From positions 2,866,501-2,930,500 of the forward strand of contig CP119318.1 of the NCBI GenBank assembly GCA_029203105.1: a stretch of 64,000 nt of DNA, in the 5' to 3' direction. A program made the position numbers and the translations under genes. Positions within the stretch are counted from its first letter, which is position 1. The number at the start of each line of letters is the position of its first letter. The notes beneath the pieces were generated by a model. The model was not told where the DNA came from, made no database searches, and saw nothing but the letters and a program-made list of their open reading frames with translations. This document shows positions 36,039 to 45,226 of this stretch, in pieces. The DNA comes from Candidatus Kaistia colombiensis (GTDB lineage Bacteria > Pseudomonadota > Alphaproteobacteria > Rhizobiales > Kaistiaceae).

Positions 36039-36839
36039 ATGAAGCTTAACGGGAAAGTCGTCGTGATTTCCGGCGGCGCACGCGGTGTCGGCGCGGCCGA
36101 TGCCGAGCGGTTGGTCGCGGACGGTGCCGCGGTCGCCATCGCGGACGTGCTCGACGCGGATGGCGAGGCGTTGGCCGAGCGCCTGCGGGGCGACGGGCAT
36201 CAGGCTCGCTTCTGGCATCATGACGTCACGTCCGAAGCAAGCTGGCAGACGCTCGTCGACGCGGTGCGGGACTGGCAGGGCGGCATCCATGGCCTGGTGA
36301 ACAATGCGGGCATCGTCAATCGCTCGGGCATCACGGGCACCAGCCTCGAAGCCTGGAACCGCATCATCGGCGTGAACCTGACGGGCGTGTTCCTCGGCAT
36401 GAAGACCGTCGCACCGGCCATGCGCGACGCCGGCGGCGGCGCGATCGTCAACATGGCCTCGGTGGCGGCGTGGGTCGGTCACAATGATCCGGGCTACACC
36501 GCCACCAAAGCGGGCGTCCTCGGCCTGACGCGGACCGGTGCGGCCGAATATGTCGACTGGAACATCCGCGTCAACGCAATCTGCCCCGGCATTGTCGTCA
36601 CGGCCCTCAACGAGGGCGGCGCGCATCTCGAGCCCTGGCGCCGGGCGACGCCGCTCGGGCGATTTGGCAAGACCGCCGAGGTCGCCACGCTCATCTCGTT
36701 CCTGCTGAGCGACGATTCCGCCTACATCACCGGCGAGGACATCGCCATCGACGGCGGCTTCCTCGCCGCCGGTTCCGCCCGCCGCATCTCGCTCGAGGCC
36801 GGTATCGACCTGACCGCCGAACAGAAGGTCGCATCATGA
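36039..36839 (+). CDS. SDR-family NAD(P)-dependent oxidoreductase
   Basis: A classical short-chain dehydrogenase of 266 residues. It has the nucleotide motif GGARGVGAADAE (a variant of TGxxxGxG), NNAG in LVNNAGIVNR, and the catalytic YxxxK in GYTATKAGVLG. ATG at 36039 has GAGGAAAG in front. It is the first gene of the plus-strand operon, divergent from marR with 119 bp between starts, and overlaps the following flavoprotein gene by 4 bp. It probably oxidises an alcohol to the ketone used by the flavoproteins that follow; the substrate is unknown. Confidence 0.87.
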   Translation: MKLNGKVVVISGGARGVGAADAERLVADGAAVAIADVLDADGEALAERLRGDGHQARFWHHDVTSEASWQTLVDAVRDWQGGIHGLVNNAGIVNRSGITGTSLEAWNRIIGVNLTGVFLGMKTVAPAMRDAGGGAIVNMASVAAWVGHNDPGYTATKAGVLGLTRTGAAEYVDWNIRVNAICPGIVVTALNEGGAHLEPWRRATPLGRFGKTAEVATLISFLLSDDSAYITGEDIAIDGGFLAAGSARRISLEAGIDLTAEQKVAS

Positions 36840-38311
36840 GCGCGACGCCGCACCATGACGCCGACATCATCGTCGTCGGCGGCGGCGGCTCCGGCCTGAC
36901 GGCGGCGATCTTCGCCCGCAAGGCCGGCGCCAGCGTCATCCTGCTGGAGAAGTTCCACGAGGTGCGCGGCAGCACCGGTCTCTCGATCGGCTCGATCACC
37001 GCGACCGGCACCCGCCTGCAGAAGAAGGCTGGCATCGTCGACACCACCGAGGCGCATTTCGAGGACATGCCGAAATTCGCGCCGGAGCTGGCGAAGGACG
37101 ATAACGAGGCGTTGCGGCGCATCCTGGTCGAGAATGTCGGCGCGAGCGTCGCCTGGCTCGAGCAGCTCGGCGTCACCTTCTACGGCCCGATGCCCGAGCC
37201 GCCGCACCGGCAGCCGCGCATGCACAACATCCTGCCGAATTCGCGCGCCTACATCTATTTCCTTGAGAAAGAGGCCCGCCGGGTCGGCGTCGACATCCGC
37301 ACCAGCAGCGAGGTCAAGGATCTCGTGCTGGCCGATGACCGGGTCGTCGGCATCCAGCTGTTCGCCAACGGCCAGGTGCTGATGGCGAAAAAGGCGGTGA
37401 TCCTCGCCTCCGGCGATTATTCGTCCTCGCCGGAATGGAAGGGGCGCTTCAATCCGGCCGTGCGCAACACGGACGGCGTCAACACCACCAACACCGGCGA
37501 CGGCCACCGGATGGGCACGGCGCTGGGGGCCGATGTGAAGTACGGCCAGGTCGTCTATGGCCCGAACCTGCGCTTCATGCCGCCGCCAAAGCCGAATTTC
37601 CTGCAGAAACTGCCGCCTTGGCCTTGGCTTACCCGGCTGATGCGCTGGTCGCTGAACTCCATGCCGTCCTGGCTTCTGCGGCCCTTCATCCTGTCCTTCG
37701 TGACCACCTATCTTTCGCCGGAACCCACCATGTTCCAGCAGGGCGCGATCCTGGTGAACCGCAAGGGTGAGCGCTTCGCGGATGAACTGGGCAAGCCGAA
37801 CTTCGCCTTCGGCGACCAGCCGCAGAAGCAGGCGTTCATCGTCTTCGACGATGAGGTGGCGAAGAAGTTCTCGTCCTGGCCGTACTTCATCTCGACGGCG
37901 CCGGGCGTCGCCTATGCCTATCTGCCGGACTACAAGCGCACCCGGCCTGACCTCTATTCGACCGGTGCGACGATCGCGGAGATCGCGGCCAAGATCGGCG
38001 TCCCGGCGAAGGTGCTGGAGGCGGAGGTCGCCGCACACAACAGATCCGCGGCCGAAAAGGGCCTGCCCACGCCGAAAAAGGGTCCCTTCCACGCGCTCGG
38101 GCCGGTGAAGAGCTGGATCATCCTGACCGATGGCGGTCTGACGGTGAACACCAACCATCAGGTCATCCGGACTGATGGGTCGGTCGTCGACGGGCTCTAT
38201 GCCGTGGGTTCGGCCGGACAGGGCGGCCTGCTCCTGGAGGGGCATGGCCATCATCTCGCCTGGGCCTTCACCTCCGGCCGCCTCGGCGCCCAGCACGCCG
38301 CCAAGGCCTAG
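36836..38311 (+). CDS. FAD-dependent dehydrogenase, fumarate reductase/ketosteroid dehydrogenase class (1 of 3)
   Basis: A 491-residue flavoprotein with Rossmann motif IIVVGGGGSGLTAAIFARKAG at the N-terminus (GxGxxG variant) and a ribose-binding Glu in ILLEKFHEVRGSTGLSIGS. The second FAD region is at the C-terminus (GLYAVGSAGQGGLLLEGHG). The superfamily moves hydride between FAD and carbons next to a carbonyl, introducing or reducing C=C bonds. The mid-region is the capping domain. ATG overlaps the SDR stop. Exact substrate is not readable; two paralogues follow in the same operon. Confidence 0.82.
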   Translation: MSATPHHDADIIVVGGGGSGLTAAIFARKAGASVILLEKFHEVRGSTGLSIGSITATGTRLQKKAGIVDTTEAHFEDMPKFAPELAKDDNEALRRILVENVGASVAWLEQLGVTFYGPMPEPPHRQPRMHNILPNSRAYIYFLEKEARRVGVDIRTSSEVKDLVLADDRVVGIQLFANGQVLMAKKAVILASGDYSSSPEWKGRFNPAVRNTDGVNTTNTGDGHRMGTALGADVKYGQVVYGPNLRFMPPPKPNFLQKLPPWPWLTRLMRWSLNSMPSWLLRPFILSFVTTYLSPEPTMFQQGAILVNRKGERFADELGKPNFAFGDQPQKQAFIVFDDEVAKKFSSWPYFISTAPGVAYAYLPDYKRTRPDLYSTGATIAEIAAKIGVPAKVLEAEVAAHNRSAAEKGLPTPKKGPFHALGPVKSWIILTDGGLTVNTNHQVIRTDGSVVDGLYAVGSAGQGGLLLEGHGHHLAWAFTSGRLGAQHAAKA

Positions 38312-38387
38312 CGAATGCCTCCGGCCCGGGTCCCGGGCCGGATTTCTCCGCCGGCTTCTCCGTTTCGAGCATGTGAGGACGTGTTCC

Positions 38388-38627
38388 ATGTCGCATTCCA
38401 CCCAGCCGCCGTCCTATCCGGCGATCCGCTTCATCACCAACTGGGGTGACGCGCTGGCGATCCTCGTTGCCGTGTCCTGCATGGCGGTCGGCATCTATTT
38501 GACGTGGCTCGGCTACGCCTGGCCGGTCGGCGTCGCGGGCGTCGCCGCGGGATTGATCCTGTGGCTCGTGCTGCGCAGCTACGTCGAAGTTCTGCGCATC
38601 CTCGCCGATACGCTGATGCCGCGCTGA
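38388..38627 (+). CDS. Small two-helix membrane protein (unknown)
   Basis: A 79-residue protein with a TGAGGA site 8 nt before ATG 38388. It has a short N-terminal region (YPAIRFITNWGDAL) and two hydrophobic helices, about residues 21-42 and 45-62, then an amphipathic tail VLRILADTLMPR. It lies between the first and second flavoprotein genes, 11 bp before the second. It may anchor one of them to the membrane, passing electrons to quinone, but no family is recognised. Confidence 0.68.
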   Translation: MSHSTQPPSYPAIRFITNWGDALAILVAVSCMAVGIYLTWLGYAWPVGVAGVAAGLILWLVLRSYVEVLRILADTLMPR

Positions 38628-38638
38628 GGATCGATCGA

Positions 38639-40087
38639 ATGTCGCGTTCCGGCTCCGGGTTGGATCTGATCGTAATCGGCGGCGGCCTGGCCGGCATGGC
38701 GACCGCCATTCGCGCCGCGGAGCTGGGACTTGTGGTCCGCGTTCTCGAGAAGGGCGAGGGCGATCACTATCTCTGCAACAGCCGCTACACCGGCGGACTT
38801 TTCCATATCGGCATGGACGACATGCGTTCCTCGCCTGACGAATTGGTCGCGCGCCTGACCCGCGTGACCCATGGCGAGACGCGTCCCGATCTGGCCCGCA
38901 CCCTCGCCAGCAATGCCGCGCGCGCCATCGGCTGGCTCGGCACGCACGGGGTGGGGCTGATCCGCGTCGGACCGGACGGCCTGCGGCAGAACTCGCTCGC
39001 GCCGCCCGGCGTGCGCAGCACAGGGCTGAACTGGCGCTGGCGGGCGGGCGACGTGATGTTGCGCACGCTCAATGCCCGCCTGCGCGCCCTGGGCGGCGCG
39101 TTCGATCAGGGGACGACGGCGCTCGCGCTGGAGGTAGAGCACGGCCGCGTCCGCGGGGTGAAGGTCGAGCGCAACCACCAGACGGAGGTCTTGCGCGCCT
39201 CGGCCGTGGCGATCTGCGACGGCGGCTATCAGGCGAATCCGGATCTCATGCGCCGCCATATCACGCCGGCACCCGACCGCGTCCTGATGCGGAATGCGGA
39301 GACGGGATGCGGCAATGGTCTGGTCATGGCCGAAGCAGTGGGCGCGAAGCTCTGCGGCATGGGTAGTTTCTACGGCCATATCCAGTACCGCGAGGCGATG
39401 ACGGACGGCCGGTTCTGGCCTTATCCGGTTCTGGATTCGCTCTGCGTTTCGGGCCTGCTGGTCGATGGCAATGGCAGACGCTTCTGCGACGAGTCGCTCG
39501 GCGGCGTGCATATCGCCAACGCCATGGCGCGGCTGGAAGATCCGTTGGCCTGCCACGTCATCCTCGACGAGGCGATCTGGCAGGGGCCGGGCCGTGACTG
39601 GCTGCTGCCCGCCAATCCCTATCTCGAGAAGGCCGGCGGCCGGCTGGTCAGCGCGTCCACGTTGGAGGAGCTGGCTGGCAAGATCGGGCTCGATCCGGCC
39701 AAGCTGAACTCCGAAGTCGAGGCCTGGAACGGAGCGGTTCGGGGGCGTCATCCGTTTTCGCCGGATCGCACCAACCCTGCCTACGCGCCGCATGCGGTCA
39801 AGCAAGCACCCTTTCACGCTGTCCCGCTCTGCGCCGGCGTCACCTACACCATGGGCGGCATTCTGACCGACGCGGCGGGCCAGGTGCTCGATCGGGACGA
39901 GCTGCCGATCCCCGGCCTGCTGGCCGCGGGCGCCTGCACCGGCGGCCTCGAGGGTTTCAGCCGCAACGGCTATTCGGGCGGACTCTCGAAATCCGCCACC
40001 TTCGGGATGATTGCCGGCGAGACCGCGGCGGCCCTCGTGCGCGCCAACCTGACCTCCACTGTTCACACAGCGCGCATCGGCGCCTGA
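38639..40087 (+). CDS. FAD-dependent dehydrogenase, tricarballylate dehydrogenase-like (2 of 3)
   Basis: 482 residues starting at ATG 38639 with GAGG upstream. The FAD motif is LIVIGGGLAGMATAIRAAEL. The middle carries GLFHIGMDDMRSSPDELVAR, and the end has GLLAAGACTGGLEGFSRNGYSGG followed by SKSATFGMIAGETAA, the usual second FAD contact. The sequence resembles TcuA/FAD-binding dehydrogenase members more than the third paralogue. It follows the small membrane protein closely and ends 17 bp before the next flavoprotein gene. Confidence 0.8.
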   Translation: MSRSGSGLDLIVIGGGLAGMATAIRAAELGLVVRVLEKGEGDHYLCNSRYTGGLFHIGMDDMRSSPDELVARLTRVTHGETRPDLARTLASNAARAIGWLGTHGVGLIRVGPDGLRQNSLAPPGVRSTGLNWRWRAGDVMLRTLNARLRALGGAFDQGTTALALEVEHGRVRGVKVERNHQTEVLRASAVAICDGGYQANPDLMRRHITPAPDRVLMRNAETGCGNGLVMAEAVGAKLCGMGSFYGHIQYREAMTDGRFWPYPVLDSLCVSGLLVDGNGRRFCDESLGGVHIANAMARLEDPLACHVILDEAIWQGPGRDWLLPANPYLEKAGGRLVSASTLEELAGKIGLDPAKLNSEVEAWNGAVRGRHPFSPDRTNPAYAPHAVKQAPFHAVPLCAGVTYTMGGILTDAAGQVLDRDELPIPGLLAAGACTGGLEGFSRNGYSGGLSKSATFGMIAGETAAALVRANLTSTVHTARIGA

Positions 40088-40104
40088 TCCGGCTGGAAAA
40101 AACC

Positions 40105-41817
40105 ATGCATAGCAACCCCGATCCCGCCCTTCCGCATCAGACCGTTGACTTGCTGGTCATCGGCGCCGGACCCGCGGGCATGGCGGCCGCCATCTTCGCC
40201 AAGCTCAAGGGCCTGGACGTGATGCTGGTCGAAAAGTCGAACTATGTCGGCGGCACCGCCTCGACCTCGGCGGGAACACTTTGGATCCCCGAGAACAGCC
40301 AGGGCGAGGCAGTCGGCGACAAGGATTCGATCCCGGCTGCGAAGCAATATCTCGACAGCCTGATCTCGACCCGCACCCCGCGCACCGATCGCCAGCGCGA
40401 GGCCTATCTCGCAACCGGCGTCGAGGCGGTGGATGTGCTGCACGACCAGACCGACGTCAAATTCGTGCCGTGCGGCGCCCACCCGGACTATCACGCCCGG
40501 GATGGGGCGGCGATCCGCGGCCGTGCCATCGTGCCCGATGTCTTCGACGCGCGCGTGCTGGGCCGCGATTTCGAGCATGTCCGTCCGCCGATCCGCGAGT
40601 TCATGATCTTCGGCGGCATGATGGTCGGCAAGATGGATATCCCGCGCCTGCTGGGACGGTTCCAGTCGGTCGGCAACTTCCTGTATTCCGGCGGTCTGTT
40701 CTTCCGCTACCTGAAGGATCGCCTGCGCTATTCGCGCGGCACGCGCCTGGTGATGGGCAACGCGCTGGTGGCGCGGATGTACTATTCGCTGCTGAAGCTG
40801 GGCGTCCAGCCCGCCTTCCTGACCGGGCTGGTCGAGTTGATCCGCGACGGGGAACGCGTGGTCGGCGCCGTTGTGGAAGGCTCGGCGGGGCCGCGTCGCG
40901 TTCTTGCCCGCAAGGGCGTCGTGCTGGCCACCGGCGGCGTCGCCCATCATGCGGGCTACCGCGAGCGGTTGATGCCGCGTCCGACGCCGCAATTCTCGCT
41001 TGCCTGCGAGACCAATCAGGGCGAAGGCATCGCCGCCGCCGAGCGGCTCGGCGCGCGCATCAATGCCGTGGAGAATGGCTCGGGCGGTTTCTGGACGCCG
41101 GTGTCGGTCACCCGGCGCTCCGACGGTTCGCAGGGGCTGTTTCCGCATCTCTCGCTCGATCGCGCCAAGCCCGGCATGATTGCCGTGAACGCACGTGGCA
41201 AGCGCTTCGTGAATGAAGGCGACAGCTACCACGATTTCGTCGAAGCCATGTATCGCGACGCGGGAGACGGGCAATCGATCCCCGCCTGGCTGATTTGCGA
41301 CAAGGCCTTTGTGCAGAAATACGGCGTCGGCCAGATCTACCCCGATACCCGCGATCTCTCGCCCTTCGAAGGCTCCGGCTATCTCGTCACCGCGACGAAC
41401 CTGGATGCACTGGCGCACAAGATCGGCGTCGACGGTGACGGACTGAAGCAGACAGTCGCCCGCTACAACGAGAACGCGGCCCGCGGTGTCGATCCCGACT
41501 TCCACAAGGGACATTCCGCGCTCAACCGCCACAATGGCGATGCCTCGGTCAAGCCCAATCCCTGCCTCGCGCCGATCGACAGCTCGAACCTCTGCGCCGT
41601 GCAGGTCTGGCCCTGCGAGATCGCCTGCAGCGCCGGCATATCGACCGACGAGGACGGACGGGTCGTCGACGCGGTGGAGCACCCGATCCCGGGTCTGTTC
41701 GCCATCGGCAACGACATGGCCTCGGTGATGGCCGATTCCTATCCCGGCCCCGGCACGACGCTCGGCCCCGCGGTGGTCTTTGCCTATCGCGCCGTGAACC
41801 GCGCCGCGACGGAATGA
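40105..41817 (+). CDS. FAD-dependent dehydrogenase, 3-ketosteroid delta1-dehydrogenase-like (3 of 3)
   Basis: A 570-residue flavoprotein with LVIGAGPAGMAAAIFAKLKG and VEKSNYVGGTASTSAGTLWIP. The STSAGTLWIP stretch is typical of the ketosteroid dehydrogenase subgroup, and the C-terminal PGPGTTLGPAVVFAYRA of its FAD site. Members introduce a double bond alpha-beta to a ketone. It is longer than its two upstream paralogues because of a larger cap (about residues 150-300). It is followed by the Liv-type importer, suggesting work on an imported cyclic or aliphatic keto acid. Confidence 0.82.
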   Translation: MHSNPDPALPHQTVDLLVIGAGPAGMAAAIFAKLKGLDVMLVEKSNYVGGTASTSAGTLWIPENSQGEAVGDKDSIPAAKQYLDSLISTRTPRTDRQREAYLATGVEAVDVLHDQTDVKFVPCGAHPDYHARDGAAIRGRAIVPDVFDARVLGRDFEHVRPPIREFMIFGGMMVGKMDIPRLLGRFQSVGNFLYSGGLFFRYLKDRLRYSRGTRLVMGNALVARMYYSLLKLGVQPAFLTGLVELIRDGERVVGAVVEGSAGPRRVLARKGVVLATGGVAHHAGYRERLMPRPTPQFSLACETNQGEGIAAAERLGARINAVENGSGGFWTPVSVTRRSDGSQGLFPHLSLDRAKPGMIAVNARGKRFVNEGDSYHDFVEAMYRDAGDGQSIPAWLICDKAFVQKYGVGQIYPDTRDLSPFEGSGYLVTATNLDALAHKIGVDGDGLKQTVARYNENAARGVDPDFHKGHSALNRHNGDASVKPNPCLAPIDSSNLCAVQVWPCEIACSAGISTDEDGRVVDAVEHPIPGLFAIGNDMASVMADSYPGPGTTLGPAVVFAYRAVNRAATE

Positions 41818-41851
41818 CCGGCGGGCTCAAAGAAAAACGAAGGAGGAACCC

Positions 41852-41911
41852 ATGAAATCCTTGCGGCGGGATTGCGGAGCTGCGTTGGCCCGGAAGGGCG
41901 CGCCATGTTGA
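41852..41911 (+). pseudogene. 19-codon frame with strong ribosome site overlapping livH (gene remnant or leader)
   Basis: AGGAGG at 41841-41846 is ideally placed for ATG 41852, which opens MKSLRRDCGAALARKGAPC and then TGA at 41909-41911, overlapping the livH start at 41905 in another frame. The beginning resembles the start of a signal peptide. A binding-protein gene usually sits here in Liv operons, but in this locus it lies at the far end, so this may be what remains after a deletion. Alternatively it is a leader that couples livH translation. Confidence 0.35.
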
Positions 41912-42750
41912 TCCAGATTCTGAACGGCCTCGTCTATGGCGGCATGCTCTACATCGTGTCGGTCGGGCTGGTGCTGATTTTCGGCCTGCGCCGGGTGGTG
42001 AATTTCGCCCATGGCGGCCTCTACATGTTGGGCGCCTATATCGGCTTTGCGGCGGGGCTCTATTTCGGCTTCTGGGGCGGACTGGTCGTCGCGCTGGTCC
42101 TGATGGCGCTGCTCGGCGTGCTGTTGGACTATGGCGTGTTCCGTCCGCTGCAGGACAAGGACCACATGACCACCGTCCTCGTGACCTTCGGCATTCTGCT
42201 GGTCATGGAAGACATGGTGCACATGATCTGGGGGGCTGACACGATTTCGGTCGCGATGCCGGCCCTGTTCGACGGCACCGTCGACATCTCCGGCAGCCCG
42301 TTTCCGATCTATCGCCTGCTGGTGATCGCGGTCGCGATCGTGGTCGTCCTCGGCCTGACGCTGTGGCTGCGCCACAGCCGGGCCGGGCTCTATGTCCGCG
42401 CGTCGAGCGTCGACGCCCTGACCACCGGCATGCAAGGCGTCGACACGGAGCGCCTTAGCCTTGCCGTCGTCGGGCTGGGCACGGCGCTGGCGGGCTTGTC
42501 CGGCGTGATCGCCTCGCCGCTGATGGCGCTGTCACCCGCGATGGGCAGTTCGGTGCTGATCGAGAGCTTCATCGTGGTCGTGATCGGCGGGCTCGGCTCG
42601 TTCAGCGGCGCGTTCTTCGCCGCCCTGGTGATCGGCCAGGTCCACAACCTCGGCATCGTCTACCTCCCCAACGTCTCCTCCATGTTGCCGCTGCTTCTGA
42701 TGGTGGTGGTCTTGATCCTCAAACCGTCGGGCTTTGCGAGGTCGCACTGA
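41905..42750 (+). CDS. Branched-chain amino acid-type ABC transporter permease (LivH family)
   Basis: A 281-residue inner-membrane permease with about eight hydrophobic segments. It contains NFAHGGLYMLGAYIGF and the coupling region with GVDTERLSLAVVGLG, diagnostic of the LivH family, plus SFIVVVIGGLGSFSGAFFAAL near the end. ATG at 41905 has AAGGG upstream; a longer reading from 41872 is unlikely. It forms a heterodimer with the next gene product. Paralogues of this class import hydroxybenzoates and other organic acids as well as amino acids. Confidence 0.9.
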   Translation: MLIQILNGLVYGGMLYIVSVGLVLIFGLRRVVNFAHGGLYMLGAYIGFAAGLYFGFWGGLVVALVLMALLGVLLDYGVFRPLQDKDHMTTVLVTFGILLVMEDMVHMIWGADTISVAMPALFDGTVDISGSPFPIYRLLVIAVAIVVVLGLTLWLRHSRAGLYVRASSVDALTTGMQGVDTERLSLAVVGLGTALAGLSGVIASPLMALSPAMGSSVLIESFIVVVIGGLGSFSGAFFAALVIGQVHNLGIVYLPNVSSMLPLLLMVVVLILKPSGFARSH

Positions 42751-43763
42751 TGAGCAGCATTTCCTCTCCGTCCGTCCGGGGCGCCCAGGCGGCTCCGGGC
42801 CAGGGCATCGGCCTCTACCTCGCGATCGGTTGTCTCGTCGCCGTCCTGGGCTTCGCGCTGCCTTTCGTGGGGCTGCCGAAAAACCTCCTCGCGTTGCTGA
42901 CCTCGGCCAGCATTTCGGCCATCCTTGCCACGGCCGTCGGCTTTCTGGTGCGTCAGGCAGGTCTGAGCAGCTTTGGTCACGCCGCCTTTTATGGTGGTGC
43001 GGCCTATGCCATCGCTCTGCTCGTCAAGTACACGTCCTTGCCGGCCGAAGTCGTGGTTCTGGCCGCGCCGTTGCTGATCGTGGGGCTGGGCGTCGTCGTC
43101 TCGCTGATCCTGCTGCGCACCAACGGCATCGCCTTTTCGATGCTCAGCCTCGCCATGGCGCAGGCCGTCTACGAACTGGTGATGAAGTGGCGCGATCTGG
43201 CGAATGGCGAGGACGGCCTGCGCATTCGCTTCGCGCGTGAAATCTTCGGGTTGAAGCTCAGCTTCTTCCAGAAGGCCGACACGATGTTCCTTGTCACCTG
43301 GGCCGTGCTGGTGGTGGTGATTGCGATCCTGGTGCTGGTGAGCCGGTCGAATTTCGGCACGCTGACCATCGCCATCAAGAACAACGAGGAACGCGCCCGC
43401 TTCCTGGGCTATCGCACGCTTTGGCCGCGTGTCGTCATCCTGGCGCTGTCGGCCTTGATCGCCGCGCTCGGCGGCACGCTGTTCGCGCTCTACAACGGCT
43501 ATGTGACGCCGTCGCTCCTGCATTGGACGCTCTCGGGCGAGGCGCTGATCATTGCCATCATCGGCGGGACCCGTTCGGTCTGGGCGCCGGCCGTCGGCGC
43601 TTTTGTCTTCGTGATCCTGCGCGATGTCGCGGGCAACTATACGACCCATTGGCAATCGATCGTCGGGCTCGTGCTCATCGCCGTCGTGCTGACGCTGCCC
43701 AACGGCATTGGCGGCGCGCTGACCGCCTTCACCAACCGTTTCGGAGGGCGGCAGAATGGCTGA
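42750..43763 (+). CDS. Branched-chain amino acid-type ABC transporter permease (LivM family)
   Basis: A 337-residue partner permease with roughly ten membrane segments. It has the LivM landmarks SFGHAAFYGGAAYAIALL, ISFxMLSLAMAQ-like FSMLSLAMAQAVYE, the EAA-like coupling loop IAIKNNEERARFLGY, and GGTRSVWAPAVGAFVF. Its start codon shares a base with the livH stop (TGATG), and it overlaps the first ATPase gene by 8 bp, so the four transporter genes form one translationally coupled unit. Confidence 0.92.
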   Translation: MSSISSPSVRGAQAAPGQGIGLYLAIGCLVAVLGFALPFVGLPKNLLALLTSASISAILATAVGFLVRQAGLSSFGHAAFYGGAAYAIALLVKYTSLPAEVVVLAAPLLIVGLGVVVSLILLRTNGIAFSMLSLAMAQAVYELVMKWRDLANGEDGLRIRFAREIFGLKLSFFQKADTMFLVTWAVLVVVIAILVLVSRSNFGTLTIAIKNNEERARFLGYRTLWPRVVILALSALIAALGGTLFALYNGYVTPSLLHWTLSGEALIIAIIGGTRSVWAPAVGAFVFVILRDVAGNYTTHWQSIVGLVLIAVVLTLPNGIGGALTAFTNRFGGRQNG

Positions 43764-44469
43764 TGGCTACATGCTCGAGGCACGCGGTCTGACGCGCCGA
43801 TATGCCGGCTTCACCGCGCTGAACAATGTGAGCTTCGCCCTCCGGGAGGGTGAGATCCGCGGGCTGATCGGCTCGAACGGCGCGGGCAAGTCGACCTGCA
43901 TGGACGTGCTCACCGGGCGCGGCAAGAACCCGATCGGCACCGTCAGGCTCGGCGGCGAGGACATCTCCAAGCTCTCCCAGCGCGAGCGCCGCGCCAAGGG
44001 CCTGTCGCGCTCGTTCCAGAAGACCTCGATCTTTCCGGATCTGACCATTCGGGAACAGGTTCGTCTCGCCGCGCGCAACGCCGAACTGGACAATTCCGAA
44101 GAGGTCATCTCGGAACTGGCGCTGTCGTCCATCGCCGATCGTCTCGCCTCGGATGTCTCCTATGGCGACCAGCGTCGTGTCGATCTGGCGCTGGCGCTGG
44201 TCGGCCGGCCGAAGCTGTTGCTGCTGGATGAACCGGCGGCGGGCCTGACGGTCGAGGAGTCCCTCTCCATGGCGCGCATGCTGCGCGATCTGTCGGAGCG
44301 CTGGAAGCTGACGGTCATGCTGGTCGAGCACGACATGGAGGTGATCTTCGCGATCTGCGACCGGCTCACCGTGCTGCATCTCGGCGAGGTGCTCACGGAA
44401 GGGGATCCGGAGAGCGTTCGCTCCAATCCTGAAGTCATCCGCGCCTATCTGGGGAGCAGTTTCGCATGA
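43756..44469 (+). CDS. ABC transporter ATP-binding protein (LivG family)
   Basis: A 237-residue ATPase. Walker A is GSNGAGKST, the signature region is the variant VSYGDQRRVDLALAL in place of LSGGQ, Walker B is LLLLDEPAAGL, and the switch His is in MLVEHDME. The family's characteristic SFQKTSIFPDLT follows the Q-loop. It ends with GEVLTEGDPESVRSNPEV. It overlaps livF by 4 bp and would pair with it under the two permeases. Confidence 0.92.
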   Translation: MADGYMLEARGLTRRYAGFTALNNVSFALREGEIRGLIGSNGAGKSTCMDVLTGRGKNPIGTVRLGGEDISKLSQRERRAKGLSRSFQKTSIFPDLTIREQVRLAARNAELDNSEEVISELALSSIADRLASDVSYGDQRRVDLALALVGRPKLLLLDEPAAGLTVEESLSMARMLRDLSERWKLTVMLVEHDMEVIFAICDRLTVLHLGEVLTEGDPESVRSNPEVIRAYLGSSFA

Positions 44470-45161
44470 CCTTGCTCGAACTTGAAAAGGTCCAGTCCTC
44501 CTACGGCTCGGTTCGCGTGCTGCACGATGTGTCGCTCCGGGTCGCCAAGGGAGAGCGCGTGGCGCTGGTCGGGCGCAACGGCGTCGGCAAAACGACGGTG
44601 GTGAACACCCTGATCGGCGCGGCGCGCCTCAATGCGGGCAGGGTCGCCTTCGCGGGCAAGTCGCAGTCGCCGATCCGGCCATATCATGCGGCGCGCAGCG
44701 GCATCTCGATCGTGCCGCAGGGCCGGCGGATCGTGCCGGGCCTGACGGTGCGCGAGAACCTGCTCCTGGGTTCGGCGCCGGATCGTCCCGGCCCCTGGAA
44801 TCTCGAGAGCATCTTCGGCATGTACCCGATCCTGCGCGAACGCGCCGACGGTCTGGGCACGGCCATGTCGGGAGGTCAGCAGCAGATGCTGGCGATCGGC
44901 CGCGCCCTGATGGCCAACCCGGATCTCCTGATCCTTGACGAGCCGAGCGAGGGCCTTGCCCCGGTGGTGGTCGACGAACTCGGTGCCAGCCTCGTGCGGC
45001 TGGCCGAGCGCGGAACCGCGATCCTGCTGATCGAGCAGAACTTCGGACTGATCCGATCGGTGGGCGATCGCTACTACGTGATGTCGAAGGGCTCCGTCGT
45101 CGAACAGGGTCGGCTGGCTGAGCTCTCGGCCGAGGATCTCAAGCGACACGTATCGGTCTGA
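44466..45161 (+). CDS. ABC transporter ATP-binding protein (LivF family)
   Basis: A 231-residue ATPase with Walker A GRNGVGKTT, LivF-type GISIVPQGRRIVPGLTVREN, signature MSGGQQQMLAIGRAL, Walker B LLILDEPSEGLAP, and the C-terminal YYVMSKGSVVEQGRLAEL. It overlaps livG. The substrate-binding protein gene follows after 65 bp. Confidence 0.92.
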   Translation: MTLLELEKVQSSYGSVRVLHDVSLRVAKGERVALVGRNGVGKTTVVNTLIGAARLNAGRVAFAGKSQSPIRPYHAARSGISIVPQGRRIVPGLTVRENLLLGSAPDRPGPWNLESIFGMYPILRERADGLGTAMSGGQQQMLAIGRALMANPDLLILDEPSEGLAPVVVDELGASLVRLAERGTAILLIEQNFGLIRSVGDRYYVMSKGSVVEQGRLAELSAEDLKRHVSV

Positions 45162-45226
45162 GTGCGTCGAATGGCGCGGCTCCGCCGCTCCATTGTCAAA
45201 CGCCGGTTTCCGGCATGGAGGAAAAC

